A DNA stretch of 33,822 bases from JAYEJW01 sp034716535 (GTDB lineage: Bacteria > Pseudomonadota > Gammaproteobacteria > Chromatiales > Chromatiaceae): NCBI GenBank assembly GCA_034716535.1, contig JAYEJW010000301.1:1-33822 (forward strand). Reading direction: 5' to 3'. Below, piece after piece: positions 7,375 to 14,976 of the stretch. The translations under genes and the position numbers were made by a program. The notes beneath the pieces are model-generated. The model made no database searches, had not been told where the DNA came from, and saw nothing but the letters and a program-made list of their open reading frames with translations. Numbering within the stretch: the first letter of the stretch is position 1; each line of letters opens with the position of its first letter.

Positions 7375-7585
7375 CCTGGTCCAACGCGATTTCCCGTTCG
7401 CTCTTCAACCCCATGCGTTGGAACAGGTAGCGTGGCGGGCAGAATCCAGTGAACGAGCTCTGCAGGCAGTTAAAGCCGATGAAGAGGGTGAACCAGGTCC
7501 ATGCCGGGTGGTGGAACAGGGCCAGAAGGGAGGTCAGCATCACCATCACGCCGCCGAAGGCGAACAAGGCGCGCTCTATGGACAT
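7370..7585 (-). CDS. Small inner-membrane protein, DUF2892/YgaP transmembrane-like (copy 1)
   Basis: The 71-residue protein has two predicted membrane helices (about 7-24 and 29-45) joined by a short HHPAWTW turn, followed by the motif SSFTGFCPP with a conserved cysteine. This resembles the DUF2892 family, also found as the membrane part of YgaP-type rhodanese proteins. The ATG at 7583-7585 has a strong ribosome site (AAAGGAGAA, 7 bases upstream); the open frame extends further upstream but is not expected to be translated. A hairpin terminator at 7657-7690 separates it from the related gene at 7711-7911. The last codons overlap the right arm of the 7213-7374 repeat. Its role is unknown; in other genomes such proteins accompany sulfur-transfer genes. 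Confidence 0.82.
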   Translation of the reverse strand: MSIERALFAFGGVMVMLTSLLALFHHPAWTWFTLFIGFNCLQSSFTGFCPPRYLFQRMGLKSEREIALDQA

Positions 7586-7656
7586 GGCGTTCTCCTTTGT
7601 TTGTTGTGGGGACGCTTCAAGCATGGGACAGACATGCCGGGTCTGCAATCGAGCGT

Positions 7657-7690
7657 AAAAAAAAGCCCGCTGCGAGGCGGGCCTTTTTGT
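7657..7690. terminator. Bidirectional rho-independent terminator
   Basis: An A8 run is followed by GCCCGC (7665-7670), a short loop and GCGGGC (7677-7682), and then a T5 tract. The symmetric A and T tracts allow function on either strand. On the minus strand it lies just downstream of the DUF2892-like gene 7711-7911 and upstream of the next copy. Confidence 0.85.
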
Positions 7691-7710
7691 ACCTTGACCG
7701 GATCCTTAGC

Positions 7711-7911
7711 TTAGAACGCGGATCCAGGCTCCCGTCCGACGCGCTTTAGGATCAGGGCCAGGGGACAGAACCCCGTGAAGGCCGACTGGAACAGGTTCGC
7801 TCCGACGAAAGCGGTGAACCAGAGCCAGTTGGGATTGACGTAGTGAGCCAAACCAAGGGAAAGCAGGATGAAGGACCCGGCGACGGCCAGGACAATACGC
7901 TCAACGGTCAT
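7711..7911 (-). CDS. Small inner-membrane protein, DUF2892/YgaP transmembrane-like (copy 2)
   Basis: The 66-residue protein is a paralogue of the 7370-7585 product: same two-helix topology, same spacing, and the same SAFTGFCPL motif after helix 2. I chose the ATG at 7909-7911 because it begins MTVERIVLAVAG, parallel to MSIERALFAFGG in the other copy; the extra 27 residues of the open frame upstream are hydrophobic and Cys-rich and have no family counterpart. The ribosome site is weak (AGAGAA). A terminator follows at 7657-7690. The function is unknown. Confidence 0.8.
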   Translation of the reverse strand: MTVERIVLAVAGSFILLSLGLAHYVNPNWLWFTAFVGANLFQSAFTGFCPLALILKRVGREPGSAF

Positions 7912-8078
7912 GGGCGATATTCTCTGTTGGTGAAGTGGAAGAAGACAGCAAAAAAGTTTTTTAATAATATCGCAATCTAGCCGGAGACGCAAGAGGGGCT
8001 TCTCCGCCCATTAACCTGGCTTATTGGTTCTCGGTTGCGAGCATTGCTGGGAGATGAGAAGAAAGGGGCACCTCCCTA

Positions 8079-8105
8079 CCCACCGCTCCCGGAGAGAGCG
8101 GTGGG
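8079..8105 (-). terminator. Stem-loop downstream of the DsrE2-like gene
   Basis: The arms CCCACCGCTC (8079-8088) and GAGCGGTGGG (8096-8105) form a perfect 10-bp stem with a 7-base loop just past the stop codon of the minus-strand gene at 8110. On the minus strand it is followed by a pyrimidine-rich tract (CCCCTTTCTTCTC). This suits a terminator, although the T-run is interrupted. Confidence 0.6.
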
Positions 8106-8109
8106 GGAC

Positions 8110-8709
8110 TCAGGTATAAAGGCAAACGTCGGCTTCCTGGGCCACCGTGAGAAAGGTTGCAGCACCCGCCCATTCGCTGATGCCGGGGATGAAGTCCTCC
8201 TTCTTCCATCCGAACAGGTCCACGGTCATCTGGCAGGCCATCAGTCTGACCTCGCTCTCCACGCAGATGTCTCGCAGCTCCTCGACCGCAGCGACGCCTT
8301 TCTGGCGCAGGGTTTCGCGCATCAAAGAAGTGGCAAGGCTCTCGAATCCGGGAATGGCCGCCATAATGAGGTTGGGCATCTTCCACTCGACGTCCCGGAA
8401 CCAGGGCGGACCGAACGGCATCTTCATGGGCATGGCCGGGTTGCCGAGGGCGCTGATCTTGAGGTCGAGCTCCTTTTTCAGCAGGCCGAGTCCGTAAAAT
8501 GTAAAGAATAAGGTAACGTCCCACCCCAGGGCCTTGGCGGTGGAGCCGATAATGAACGGGGGATAGGCCCAATCGAGGGTGCCACGGGTAACCATCAGGG
8601 TGAGGACGGGGGTCTTGTTCTTGCGCGTCTCTTCCATCTTGAGGGCGAAACGCTCGTCGAACCAGCGGTTTAAGCTGTCGGCGTTGGTACTGACAAAGTC
8701 GCTTGGCAT
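8110..8709 (-). CDS. DsrE/DsrF/DrsH-like family protein (DsrE2 type)
   Basis: The 199-residue protein belongs to the DsrE superfamily of sulfur-relay proteins, in the DsrE2 (peroxiredoxin-family-like) branch. Visible hallmarks are the LFFTFYGLGLLKK segment (about residues 67-79), the methionine-rich linker PAMPMKMPFGPPWF, and the conserved cysteine of the MACQMTVDLFG motif (C159), with another cysteine at C149. In sulfur oxidisers such proteins pass persulfide sulfur between rhodanese, TusA and downstream enzymes. A good ribosome site (GGAAGGAG) precedes the ATG at 8707-8709, and a hairpin terminator follows the gene. Upstream on the same strand is the HMA-like gene. No tusA or rhodanese gene is in view. 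Confidence 0.85.
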   Translation of the reverse strand: MPSDFVSTNADSLNRWFDERFALKMEETRKNKTPVLTLMVTRGTLDWAYPPFIIGSTAKALGWDVTLFFTFYGLGLLKKELDLKISALGNPAMPMKMPFGPPWFRDVEWKMPNLIMAAIPGFESLATSLMRETLRQKGVAAVEELRDICVESEVRLMACQMTVDLFGWKKEDFIPGISEWAGAATFLTVAQEADVCLYT

Positions 8710-8817
8710 TGCGCTGGCTCCTTCCGGGGCTCGACCGCAACGCGGTCCCTCTTCACTCAGCTTGCCCGTGCGTGAATAGGGGTCGCGTTCGCTGCCGGAC
8801 CCAGGTCTGCGGGGACG

Positions 8818-9051
8818 CTACAACCCAATCAGCTCGGCATGGACACCTTGGCCTGTAATGGTATTCAGGATGTCCGCACTCGAGGTCTTGTCCGGGTTGT
8901 ACTCGACAATCGCGAGGTGCGGCCGGTCATCCGGGTTGTGTACGCTGACGACACCGTCGATGGCGCGCAGCTCGTCTTCGATCCGGGCGCGGTCGTCGCG
9001 TTCCAGGGTCTGATCGATGTGTACGGTCACGTCGGCTAGTTGGATATCCAT
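8818..9051 (-). CDS. HMA-like ferredoxin-fold small protein lacking the CxxC metal site
   Basis: The 77-residue protein has the beta-alpha-beta-beta-alpha-beta pattern of heavy-metal-associated domains. Near the C-terminus VEYNPDKTSSADILNTITGQG matches the second half of HMA domains. In the first loop, however, the metal-binding cysteines are absent; the protein has no cysteine at all. It may therefore be a binding or regulatory domain rather than a copper chaperone. The ATG at 9049-9051 has a strong AGGAG ribosome site 7 bases upstream. It precedes the DsrE2-like gene by 108 bp on the same strand, so a common transcript is likely. The function is unknown. Confidence 0.75.
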   Translation of the reverse strand: MDIQLADVTVHIDQTLERDDRARIEDELRAIDGVVSVHNPDDRPHLAIVEYNPDKTSSADILNTITGQGVHAELIGL

Positions 9052-9313
9052 GCAGTTTCTCCTCTTTCTCCGAAATACTGGTGGCGAGCGTCGTTCGCTG
9101 TTTCGCCGACCTGGTTCACTTCCGCTTCCATGCGCTCGTGGCGGTCACCTCACGTCCGTTGCGGGACCACTTCCCTGTTAAAAGTATCGATAATTAATAG
9201 TCGTCCGGAGGGGGAGCGGCGGCGCGCACTGTCGCTCGATTGATCTCTGTCAATAATCTGCCAGGTCGTTACCGAAGGGTACGGCCACAGCTCCAGATCC
9301 GAGGTGCGAGCGC

Positions 9314-10885
9314 ATGTCTGATTTCGACCGACTGGTCCAGGGCCTGCAGCAAGCGGGAGCGTATCCGCATCCGGTCGCGCGGGTGGAGCACATCGAGACC
9401 CATATCTCGCACGTTCTGCTGGCGGGGGCCTACGCGTACAAGCTGAAGAAGCCGTTGAACCTCGGGTTTCTGGATTTCTCGACCCTTGAGCGGCGCCGCT
9501 TCTGCTGCTGGGAAGAGCTGCGCCTCAACCGCCGCCTGGCTCCGCACATCTACCTGGACGTCGTGCCCATTACGGGCACGCCCGACGCTCCAGCGGTCGG
9601 GGGGGAGGGCGAGGCGCTGGAATACGCGGTCAAGATGCGCCGCTTCAGTCAGGATGCCCTGCTCACGCGCCTCCCGGTCACGCCCGAGCTTGCCGACCGT
9701 ATCGCCGAGCGGGTCGCGGGTTTCCACGACGCCATTCCCGCGGCGCCGGAAGACAGCCCGTTTGGTACCCCGGAGGCGGTGCGGGCGCCGATGCAGGAGA
9801 ATTTTGCCCAGATCCGCTCCCGGCTCCGGGACCGGGCGGCGCTCGCCAGGCTGCGGCCCCTGGAGGGATGGACCGACGCGCGACTCGCCGCCCTGCGGCG
9901 GACGGTGGAACGACGCAAACGGGAGGGGCGGATCAGGGAGTGCCATGGCGACATGCATCGTGGCAACATCGCGCTCGTCGACGGGGAGCTCGTGATCTTC
10001 GACGGCATCGAGTTCAATCCGGGGCTGCGCTGGATCGACACCATGAGCGAAGTGGCCTTCCTGGTGATGGACCTCGAGGAGGCCGGCGAGGAGGCTCCGG
10101 CTCGCCGCCTCCTCAACCGCTACCTCGAGATCTCGGGGGACTACGATGGGCTGCTGCTGCTCGATCTCTATAAGGTCTACCGCGCCATGGTGCGTGCGAA
10201 GGTCACGGCGATCCGTCTCGGTCAGTCGGATGTGGACGCACAGGAGGCGGCGAGGGACAGGGCGGATTTCGAACGCTACGTCGCCCTGGCCGAGGGCTAT
10301 ACGCGACCGCGTCCGAAGCGGCTCTTGATTACCCATGGGGTTTCGGGCAGCGGCAAGAGCCGGCTCGCGGCGGTCCTGCGGGAGCGGCTGCCGCTCATTC
10401 ACGTCCGCTCGGACGTGGAACGCAAACGGCTTTTCTGGTTGCCGGCGGACGCCCGTACGGACTCCGGAAAGGATGCGGGTATCTACGCGCCAGAGGCAGG
10501 CGCCCGGACCTATGCCCGTCTTGCCGATCTTGCGTCCCTCATCCTCGAGGCGGGCTACAGCCCGCTGGTGGACGCCACCTTCCTTCGGGCGGCACAGCGC
10601 AGGCCCTTCCTGGAGCTGGCGACTGAGAAGGGTTGCCCCTGTACGATCCTGGCGATGGAGGCGCCGCAGGCGGTTCTGCGAGAACGGGTGGCCTCGAGGA
10701 TGATGGAAGGGCGTGATGCCTCCGAGGCGGATCTTGCGATCCTTGATGCCCAGATGGCCTCGAAGGAGCCCCTGACCGCGGCGGAGCGTCAGCTCGCCGT
10801 CGTCATCGATACCCATCGCCCGGGGGCATTGGAAGGGCTTCTGCGCACTTTATACCGAGACGCGGCGTCGGTGTTGATGAGGTGA
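9314..10885 (+). CDS. Bifunctional aminoglycoside-phosphotransferase-like / P-loop kinase fusion protein
   Basis: The 523-residue protein has two domains. The N-terminal part (about 1-320) is a kinase of the aminoglycoside-phosphotransferase fold with the catalytic loop CHGDMHRGNI (about 212-221) and the metal-binding region IFDGIEFNP. The C-terminal part (about 335-510) is a P-loop kinase (gluconate-kinase/AAA_33-like) with Walker A GVSGSGKS at about 342-349. The substrates are unknown. Genuine antibiotic resistance is unlikely, because this fusion is a widespread conserved family in environmental proteobacteria. The start ATG at 9314 follows a GAGGTGCGAGCG stretch. A long minus-strand open frame across the same DNA is a codon shadow. 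It is the only gene on its strand between 9.3 and 11 kb. Confidence 0.85.
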   Translation: MSDFDRLVQGLQQAGAYPHPVARVEHIETHISHVLLAGAYAYKLKKPLNLGFLDFSTLERRRFCCWEELRLNRRLAPHIYLDVVPITGTPDAPAVGGEGEALEYAVKMRRFSQDALLTRLPVTPELADRIAERVAGFHDAIPAAPEDSPFGTPEAVRAPMQENFAQIRSRLRDRAALARLRPLEGWTDARLAALRRTVERRKREGRIRECHGDMHRGNIALVDGELVIFDGIEFNPGLRWIDTMSEVAFLVMDLEEAGEEAPARRLLNRYLEISGDYDGLLLLDLYKVYRAMVRAKVTAIRLGQSDVDAQEAARDRADFERYVALAEGYTRPRPKRLLITHGVSGSGKSRLAAVLRERLPLIHVRSDVERKRLFWLPADARTDSGKDAGIYAPEAGARTYARLADLASLILEAGYSPLVDATFLRAAQRRPFLELATEKGCPCTILAMEAPQAVLRERVASRMMEGRDASEADLAILDAQMASKEPLTAAERQLAVVIDTHRPGALEGLLRTLYRDAASVLMR

Positions 10886-11095
10886 TCCGACAAGTGGAAG
10901 TCCGCCATCGAAGACGACGGGCGTCTATCGATTTCGCCTATGCGAAACAACCGCTTGAGTAAGGCGTCCGCCCGATGGGTACTGTGACAAAGTAGACCTA
11001 GGTGTCAGGCTTTTTCTTTTTCAGGCCATGGCGGTCATGCCGCCCCGGGGGCGCCCCGCGGAGACCGCCATTTGACGGAACGCTAAGTGCCGTGT

Positions 11096-11833
11096 ATGAG
11101 AGAGGGAAGGCGGCGACAAGCGGGCCGCGAGCCGGTTCTTAAGTGGGGGGTTGGCGACGTCGTGACGAGCAAGACACCAAGGGAAGAAGAGACCCGGAAC
11201 ACCAAAGAGGCGACGTGCTCCTTTGGGCCAGGGACGGGCATACCGGGAGGCGGCGAGACGTCGCTTTCGGACCACGACATCCTCTGCGCCCTGGTGACCT
11301 CGATGGTACAGGGCAACCGCCGCTGGCAGATGGTCGTGTTCCCTTCACTGTTCGCGTTCGTGCTGCTCGCGGCCTACGGCTTCTATCTGATCTTCAGCCT
11401 GGTGGAGGACGTGGACAGGATGGCGACCAGCGTGTACCTCAACTTGGGCTTCATGTCTGAGCGCATGGGTCAGATCTCACAGAACATAGATGCGCTCACG
11501 AGCAGCGTGCGGGACATCTCCGTGAACCTGGACGACCTCACCGGCACCGTGACGGCCATGAACGCGACCGTGGTGACCATCTCCGGGCAGATGAGGGCGA
11601 TGCCTCCGATGCTCGATGCCATGAGGGACGTCAACCTGCACATCGCAGCCATGGATCAGAGCATGCAGTCGTTGGACGGTCGCGTCGGCACGATGACCGC
11701 GAGCGTCCAAACCATGAACAATCAGATGGCCGCCATCACGGCAGCCACTCAGCACATCAGCGGCAATGTGTCCGGTATGAACCAAAGCATCGGTCGGCCG
11801 ATGAATTTCATGAACAAGATCATGCCCTGGTGA
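11096..11833 (+). CDS. Membrane-anchored coiled-coil protein of unknown function
   Basis: The frame encodes up to about 245 residues. A hydrophobic helix (VVFPSLFAFVLLAAYGFYLIF) is followed by a roughly 140-residue helical region rich in Met, Ser, Thr and Gln with heptad-like spacing (e.g. IDALTSSVRDI, MTASVQTMNNQM), so a single-pass protein with a long coiled coil is expected, resembling the helical signalling part of chemoreceptors. The start is uncertain. ATG 11096, GTG 11162, GTG 11294 and ATG 11303 are all in frame and none has a clear ribosome site; the Pro/Glu/Thr-rich segment before the helix may be untranslated or a cytoplasmic tail. The stop codon lies within a tandem 30-bp repeat. 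No family is recognised. Confidence 0.7.
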   Translation: MREGRRRQAGREPVLKWGVGDVVTSKTPREEETRNTKEATCSFGPGTGIPGGGETSLSDHDILCALVTSMVQGNRRWQMVVFPSLFAFVLLAAYGFYLIFSLVEDVDRMATSVYLNLGFMSERMGQISQNIDALTSSVRDISVNLDDLTGTVTAMNATVVTISGQMRAMPPMLDAMRDVNLHIAAMDQSMQSLDGRVGTMTASVQTMNNQMAAITAATQHISGNVSGMNQSIGRPMNFMNKIMPW

Positions 11834-11878
11834 GATCTCCGTCACACAATCATGCCCGGGTGAGAACTCTGTCACAGA
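11819..11878. repeat. Two tandem copies of a 30-bp repeat spanning a stop codon
   Basis: Positions 11819-11848 and 11849-11878 are near-identical 30-bp units (four mismatches) beginning ATCATGCCC. The first copy contains the last codons and TGA of the preceding gene, so the second copy looks like a slippage duplication of the gene's end. Confidence 0.8.
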
Positions 11879-12093
11879 ATTAAGGTTTTCTGATATACTA
11901 ATAAACATACGAGGCGATGCGAGGGGGGAGCCGGTGCAGGCGTTGGCGTTGACCTAAGGGGCGAGCAACGAGCCGCTGTCCTCAAAGCGAGGCAGACTCG
12001 GAAGGGATGGCCACGGGATCTGCCGCTTTGGACGAGAGAACCCGTGCAGTTTTGCGGCGTGCCGCAGAGGTCGGTACCCGCGAGGAGGCGCAA

Positions 12094-12190
12094 AGGACGG
12101 CAACTACCGCCTATCGGCGAGTCTTTTACTTTTCCGTCATTCTGTGTTCTTTTTTGGCGGAGAGGACGGCAACTACCGGCTATCGGCGAG
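12094..12190. repeat. 28-bp direct repeat, two copies 69 bp apart
   Basis: The units at 12094-12121 and 12163-12190 are identical except for one base (positions 12110 and 12179, C against G). Each begins AGGACGGCAACTACCG and ends TATCGGCGAG. They lie in the leader of the ankyrin lipoprotein gene. A degenerate match (GAACTATCGGCTATCGGGGGA) occurs at 14948-14968 just before the LolA-like gene. The rest of 11879-12221 holds no gene I can support. Confidence 0.7.
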
Positions 12191-12221
12191 GGGTTGTACA
12201 GACCAGAGTTGCGAGGTTTTC

Positions 12222-13364
12222 ATGAGCGTCTTTTTCCGTGGTGTCCGACTGATCATCCTTGCCCAGGGACTCGCGGTCCTTGCGGGTTGCGACTCCGCGC
12301 CGCGGATGACGATTTTTGAGGCGGCGATGACCGGAAACATCGCGGAGCTCGGAAAGTCCCTGCGGGCGGGTGTGAGTCCCAACACCACAGATGCAGATGA
12401 ACAGACACCGCTCCACTATGCCGCCGCGGCGGGCCAGCTCGACGCGGCCAGGAAGCTCTTGAAAAGCGGGGCCGACGTCAACCGTTTGAACTCTTACGAC
12501 GACACCCCGCTGCACAAGGCTGCCGCTAGCTGTCGCGTCGAGGTGGCGCATTTCCTGATTGACTCTGGAGCAAACATCGAGGCCGGCAACAAGCACGGCG
12601 AAACCCCCTTGCACCAGGCGGCTACCTGCAACGACCCGAGTATCGTCCAGTTGCTCGCAGACTACGGCGCCGATCTGAACGCAACCACCAAGCGGGGGAA
12701 GACCACCCTGCACAGGGCCGCGGAAAACAACAATCTTGGCGTTGTCCGGCTGCTGGTCCAGGGGGGGATAAACACGGCGGGTGCGCCATCGACCGACACA
12801 GCGTTGCACATTGCCGCGCGACGCGGGTATGGCGAGGTGGTCCATCTCTTGCTCGCAAACGGTGCGGATCCGAATGTGCCCGACGAAAGAAACAAGACGC
12901 CCTTGCACTTCGCGGCGAGCGAAGGTCACGCCGAAGTGCTACGACTGTTGCTGGAAGCAGGGGCAAGCGTGGACGCCCGGGATCGTCCCGGCAACTCGCC
13001 CCTCCACGACGCCGCGGTCGCTGGACAGATCGGTGCCGTGAAGGTGCTTTTGGCTGGGGGCGCAGATGTCAACATGCAGGACGCTCGCGGCAGGACCCCC
13101 CTGCATGAGGCCGCCCGCAAAGGGCTCGTCGAGGTGGCGGAGTTCCTTATTCATGCCGGCGCCCTTCCGAGCCTCAGGGATAGACTGGGGCAGACACCCC
13201 TCGACACGGCACAGGCGGCCAACCAGTGGGCTGTCGCCAAGGTGCTCCTGAATCATTGTGAAGGCGTTGGGCATTGCGACGGGTCGGGGTCCAGCACGAA
13301 TTCCCTGGCCCCGCGCTTCACTTGCGCTGCGCGGTCCCCATCTGCGGTCTCCCGCGGATGCTGA
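12222..13364 (+). CDS. Ankyrin-repeat lipoprotein
   Basis: Starting at the ATG at 12222 the protein has 380 residues. Residues 1-23 form a lipoprotein signal peptide with lipobox LAGC (C23), followed by Asp, so it is probably periplasmic and membrane-anchored (Asp at +2 would favour inner-membrane retention by the E. coli rule). About ten ankyrin repeats follow, from MTIFEAAMTG through eight copies of the T/S-x-LH-x-AA core (TPLHYAAA, TPLHKAAA, TPLHQAAT and so on) to a degenerate TPLDTAQA. The last 30 residues are low-complexity and may be a degraded or frame-altered end. Ankyrin repeats mediate protein binding; the partner is unknown. The longer open frame from 12144 reads through a direct repeat and is not believed. 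Confidence 0.85.
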   Translation: MSVFFRGVRLIILAQGLAVLAGCDSAPRMTIFEAAMTGNIAELGKSLRAGVSPNTTDADEQTPLHYAAAAGQLDAARKLLKSGADVNRLNSYDDTPLHKAAASCRVEVAHFLIDSGANIEAGNKHGETPLHQAATCNDPSIVQLLADYGADLNATTKRGKTTLHRAAENNNLGVVRLLVQGGINTAGAPSTDTALHIAARRGYGEVVHLLLANGADPNVPDERNKTPLHFAASEGHAEVLRLLLEAGASVDARDRPGNSPLHDAAVAGQIGAVKVLLAGGADVNMQDARGRTPLHEAARKGLVEVAEFLIHAGALPSLRDRLGQTPLDTAQAANQWAVAKVLLNHCEGVGHCDGSGSSTNSLAPRFTCAARSPSAVSRGC

Positions 13365-13461
13365 GGCATGAGGGACGACGGGGGAAGTCCCGAGGCCCTC
13401 GGAGATAGGTCCGCATAGCCGGGCATGAGGGTAGCCCCCTGTGGCCTGGGGTAACCCTGGA

Positions 13462-14100
13462 TCAATCCACCTTTCCCGGGCTCTGCATGGCCTCCTTGAC
13501 GATACCCGGCGCAAACGCATGCTGTTTTTCGTGGTCGTATCCCGCCGGGGGAAATATGACTTCGCAGGTGTCCACGTTGACGTTGGCCTCATCCCGTTGC
13601 TGTAAGCAAACATCGCGGGCGCCCGCGCCGCCGTCGAGATAATCCAGCTCGGGACCGCCCCAAAGCACATCCCGGTCGCCTTCACCGCCGTACAGTGAGT
13701 CCTTCCCTCGGGCGCCGAACAGCCAGTCGTCTCCGTCCTCGCCAAACAGAGAATCATTCCCCCGCGCACCGTGGACCGCATCGTTGCCGGGACCGGCACA
13801 GATGACGTCGTCACCCTCGTCCCCTTGGATGACATCGTCGCCGGCAAGCCCCATGATCACCTCGTCGTCCTCGGTACCCCAGAGCATGTCATCGCCGTCG
13901 GTGCCGACGCAGGTTGCCGGTCTTCCCTGGCAGGTGGGAACCGGGTCTAACCCGAGGGGGATATAGGGGCACTGAATGGGGAACCCCATCGGTGCTCGGG
14001 AGCGAGCGGCCTGCGCGATGTCCTGCTGCGGAGCGCCCGACGCCATCGCAGGGAGCCATAACGCCAAGAAGAGCCTTGTCCCAATCCTCGTGTTCATCAT
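13462..14100 (-). CDS. Small secreted RTX-type calcium-binding repeat protein (copy 1)
   Basis: The 212-residue protein has a signal peptide (about 1-22, ending MASGA) and a block of glycine/aspartate-rich nonapeptide repeats (about 66-160: GTDGDDMLWG, GDDVIQGDEGDDVICAG, GNDSLFGEDGDDWLFG, GGEGDRDVLWGG). Such repeats bind Ca2+ in a parallel beta-roll. Unlike classical RTX toxins it has no large effector domain and carries six cysteines (QCPY, TCQG, TCVG, ICAG, VCLQ, TCEV), suggesting disulfide bonds and Sec-dependent export. The ATG at 14100 has an AGGA ribosome site. It is homologous along its length to the product at 16049-16699, including the order of all six cysteines. The function is unknown. 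Confidence 0.85.
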   Translation of the reverse strand: MMNTRIGTRLFLALWLPAMASGAPQQDIAQAARSRAPMGFPIQCPYIPLGLDPVPTCQGRPATCVGTDGDDMLWGTEDDEVIMGLAGDDVIQGDEGDDVICAGPGNDAVHGARGNDSLFGEDGDDWLFGARGKDSLYGGEGDRDVLWGGPELDYLDGGAGARDVCLQQRDEANVNVDTCEVIFPPAGYDHEKQHAFAPGIVKEAMQSPGKVD

Positions 14101-14404
14101 CTTATGTTCCTCGCAAGATCATCGCGGTGAAGTTATGCGCTGCAGACCTTGTCTGCGCGCTTCCGGTCCGGCATCCGTGAGCAGGAATCGGGATGTCGCC
14201 GGAGGTATCGCACGTCCAACGAGCAGGGTTCGCGTTCACCTGAGGTTTCTCGCTGAATAGGCGTGTTGGCATTCCATTACAAACTGAGCCGCGACCCCGG
14301 CGAAGCTGATGGAGGCACCGCTTCCCTTTTTATGCATTATGAGGCGCTCGTCTCAGTATTTTAGAGGCGATTGTATCGCCGCGGGCGGAGGAAGTCGAAG
14401 TCTC
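14101..14404. other. Intergenic region upstream of RTX copy 1
   Basis: About 300 bases with no supportable gene. It should contain the promoter of the minus-strand RTX gene and the outer edge of the mobile-element remnant at 14410-14724. I see no terminal repeat or recognisable binding site. Confidence 0.35.
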
Positions 14405-14409
14405 GCGGA

Positions 14410-14724
14410 CTAGGCCGCTGGTGTCGGCGGCCTGCATTTCGGGCAGGGATAGCCGTCGAACGACGCGGGGACGAAGCCCGCCTGCAAGCTGTACGCGATC
14501 TGCGTGTACCCGCAGGCCTGGCAGCGTTCCACGTGTCCGCCGAGTGCCGCGGAGCGGCAATGCGCAAGCGCCGAACCTTCAGCGCGGTCACCTCCGAGGC
14601 CCGCGTCATAGGCCACCGGCGGGGCTGCCATGCACTTCAGCTCCGGGGCCGACTCCGGCAGGCGTGTGACCTCCTCGGCGCTCAGAATCACCGGCAGCTT
14701 GCGCGGCTCGTCCGCATGGCTCAT
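14410..14724 (-). pseudogene. Chimeric remnant: tyrosine recombinase N-terminus joined to IS91-type transposase zinc-finger region
   Basis: From the ATG at 14722-14724 the frame reads MSHADEPRKLPVILSAEEVTRL and VAYDAG, matching the start of the tyrosine recombinase that accompanies IS91-family elements. In another frame of the same DNA the expected continuation RASEVTALKV appears, so a frameshift occurred. The first frame then runs into ALAHCRSAALGGHVERCQACGY and ends PCPKCRPP, which corresponds to the N-terminal zinc-binding part of the IS91 transposase. Deletion between two adjacent element genes best explains the fusion. Nothing catalytic remains. It marks past mobility beside the LolA-like/ABC cluster. 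Confidence 0.7.
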
Positions 14725-14976
14725 CTTCGCCCCCACCTCACCCCGGGATGAACCAACCTAAGCGCTCCCGAACCTTGTCGGTAGCCTGACACAGGGTTTG
14801 GAAGATGAGCATTCCCCGCACGATCCATGGTTTAATCTTCTATGCTCTGATTGCTGACGTGGTGCGTCGTAGCTCGGCAGCGAAAGCCGGATTGTTGCGT
14901 TGGGATGGATGGTATTGGCGGGGCACGCGAACGGCAAGCAATAGAGCGAACTATCGGCTATCGGGGGAACATATTT

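Noticed and set aside
9269..10816. Minus-strand open frame of 515 codons opposite the phosphotransferase fusion gene
   Set aside because: It is the codon shadow of a GC-rich gene with clear kinase motifs on the plus strand; its translation is His/Arg/Gly-rich with no recognisable motif.
9314..10885. Antibiotic resistance gene (aminoglycoside phosphotransferase)
   Set aside because: The fold is shared, but the fusion with a P-loop kinase is a conserved environmental family and the context is not a resistance island.
12007..12225. Short plus-strand frame across the 28-bp direct repeats
   Set aside because: Its peptide only reflects the repeat (TATTAYRR, TATTGYRR); no ribosome site and no family.
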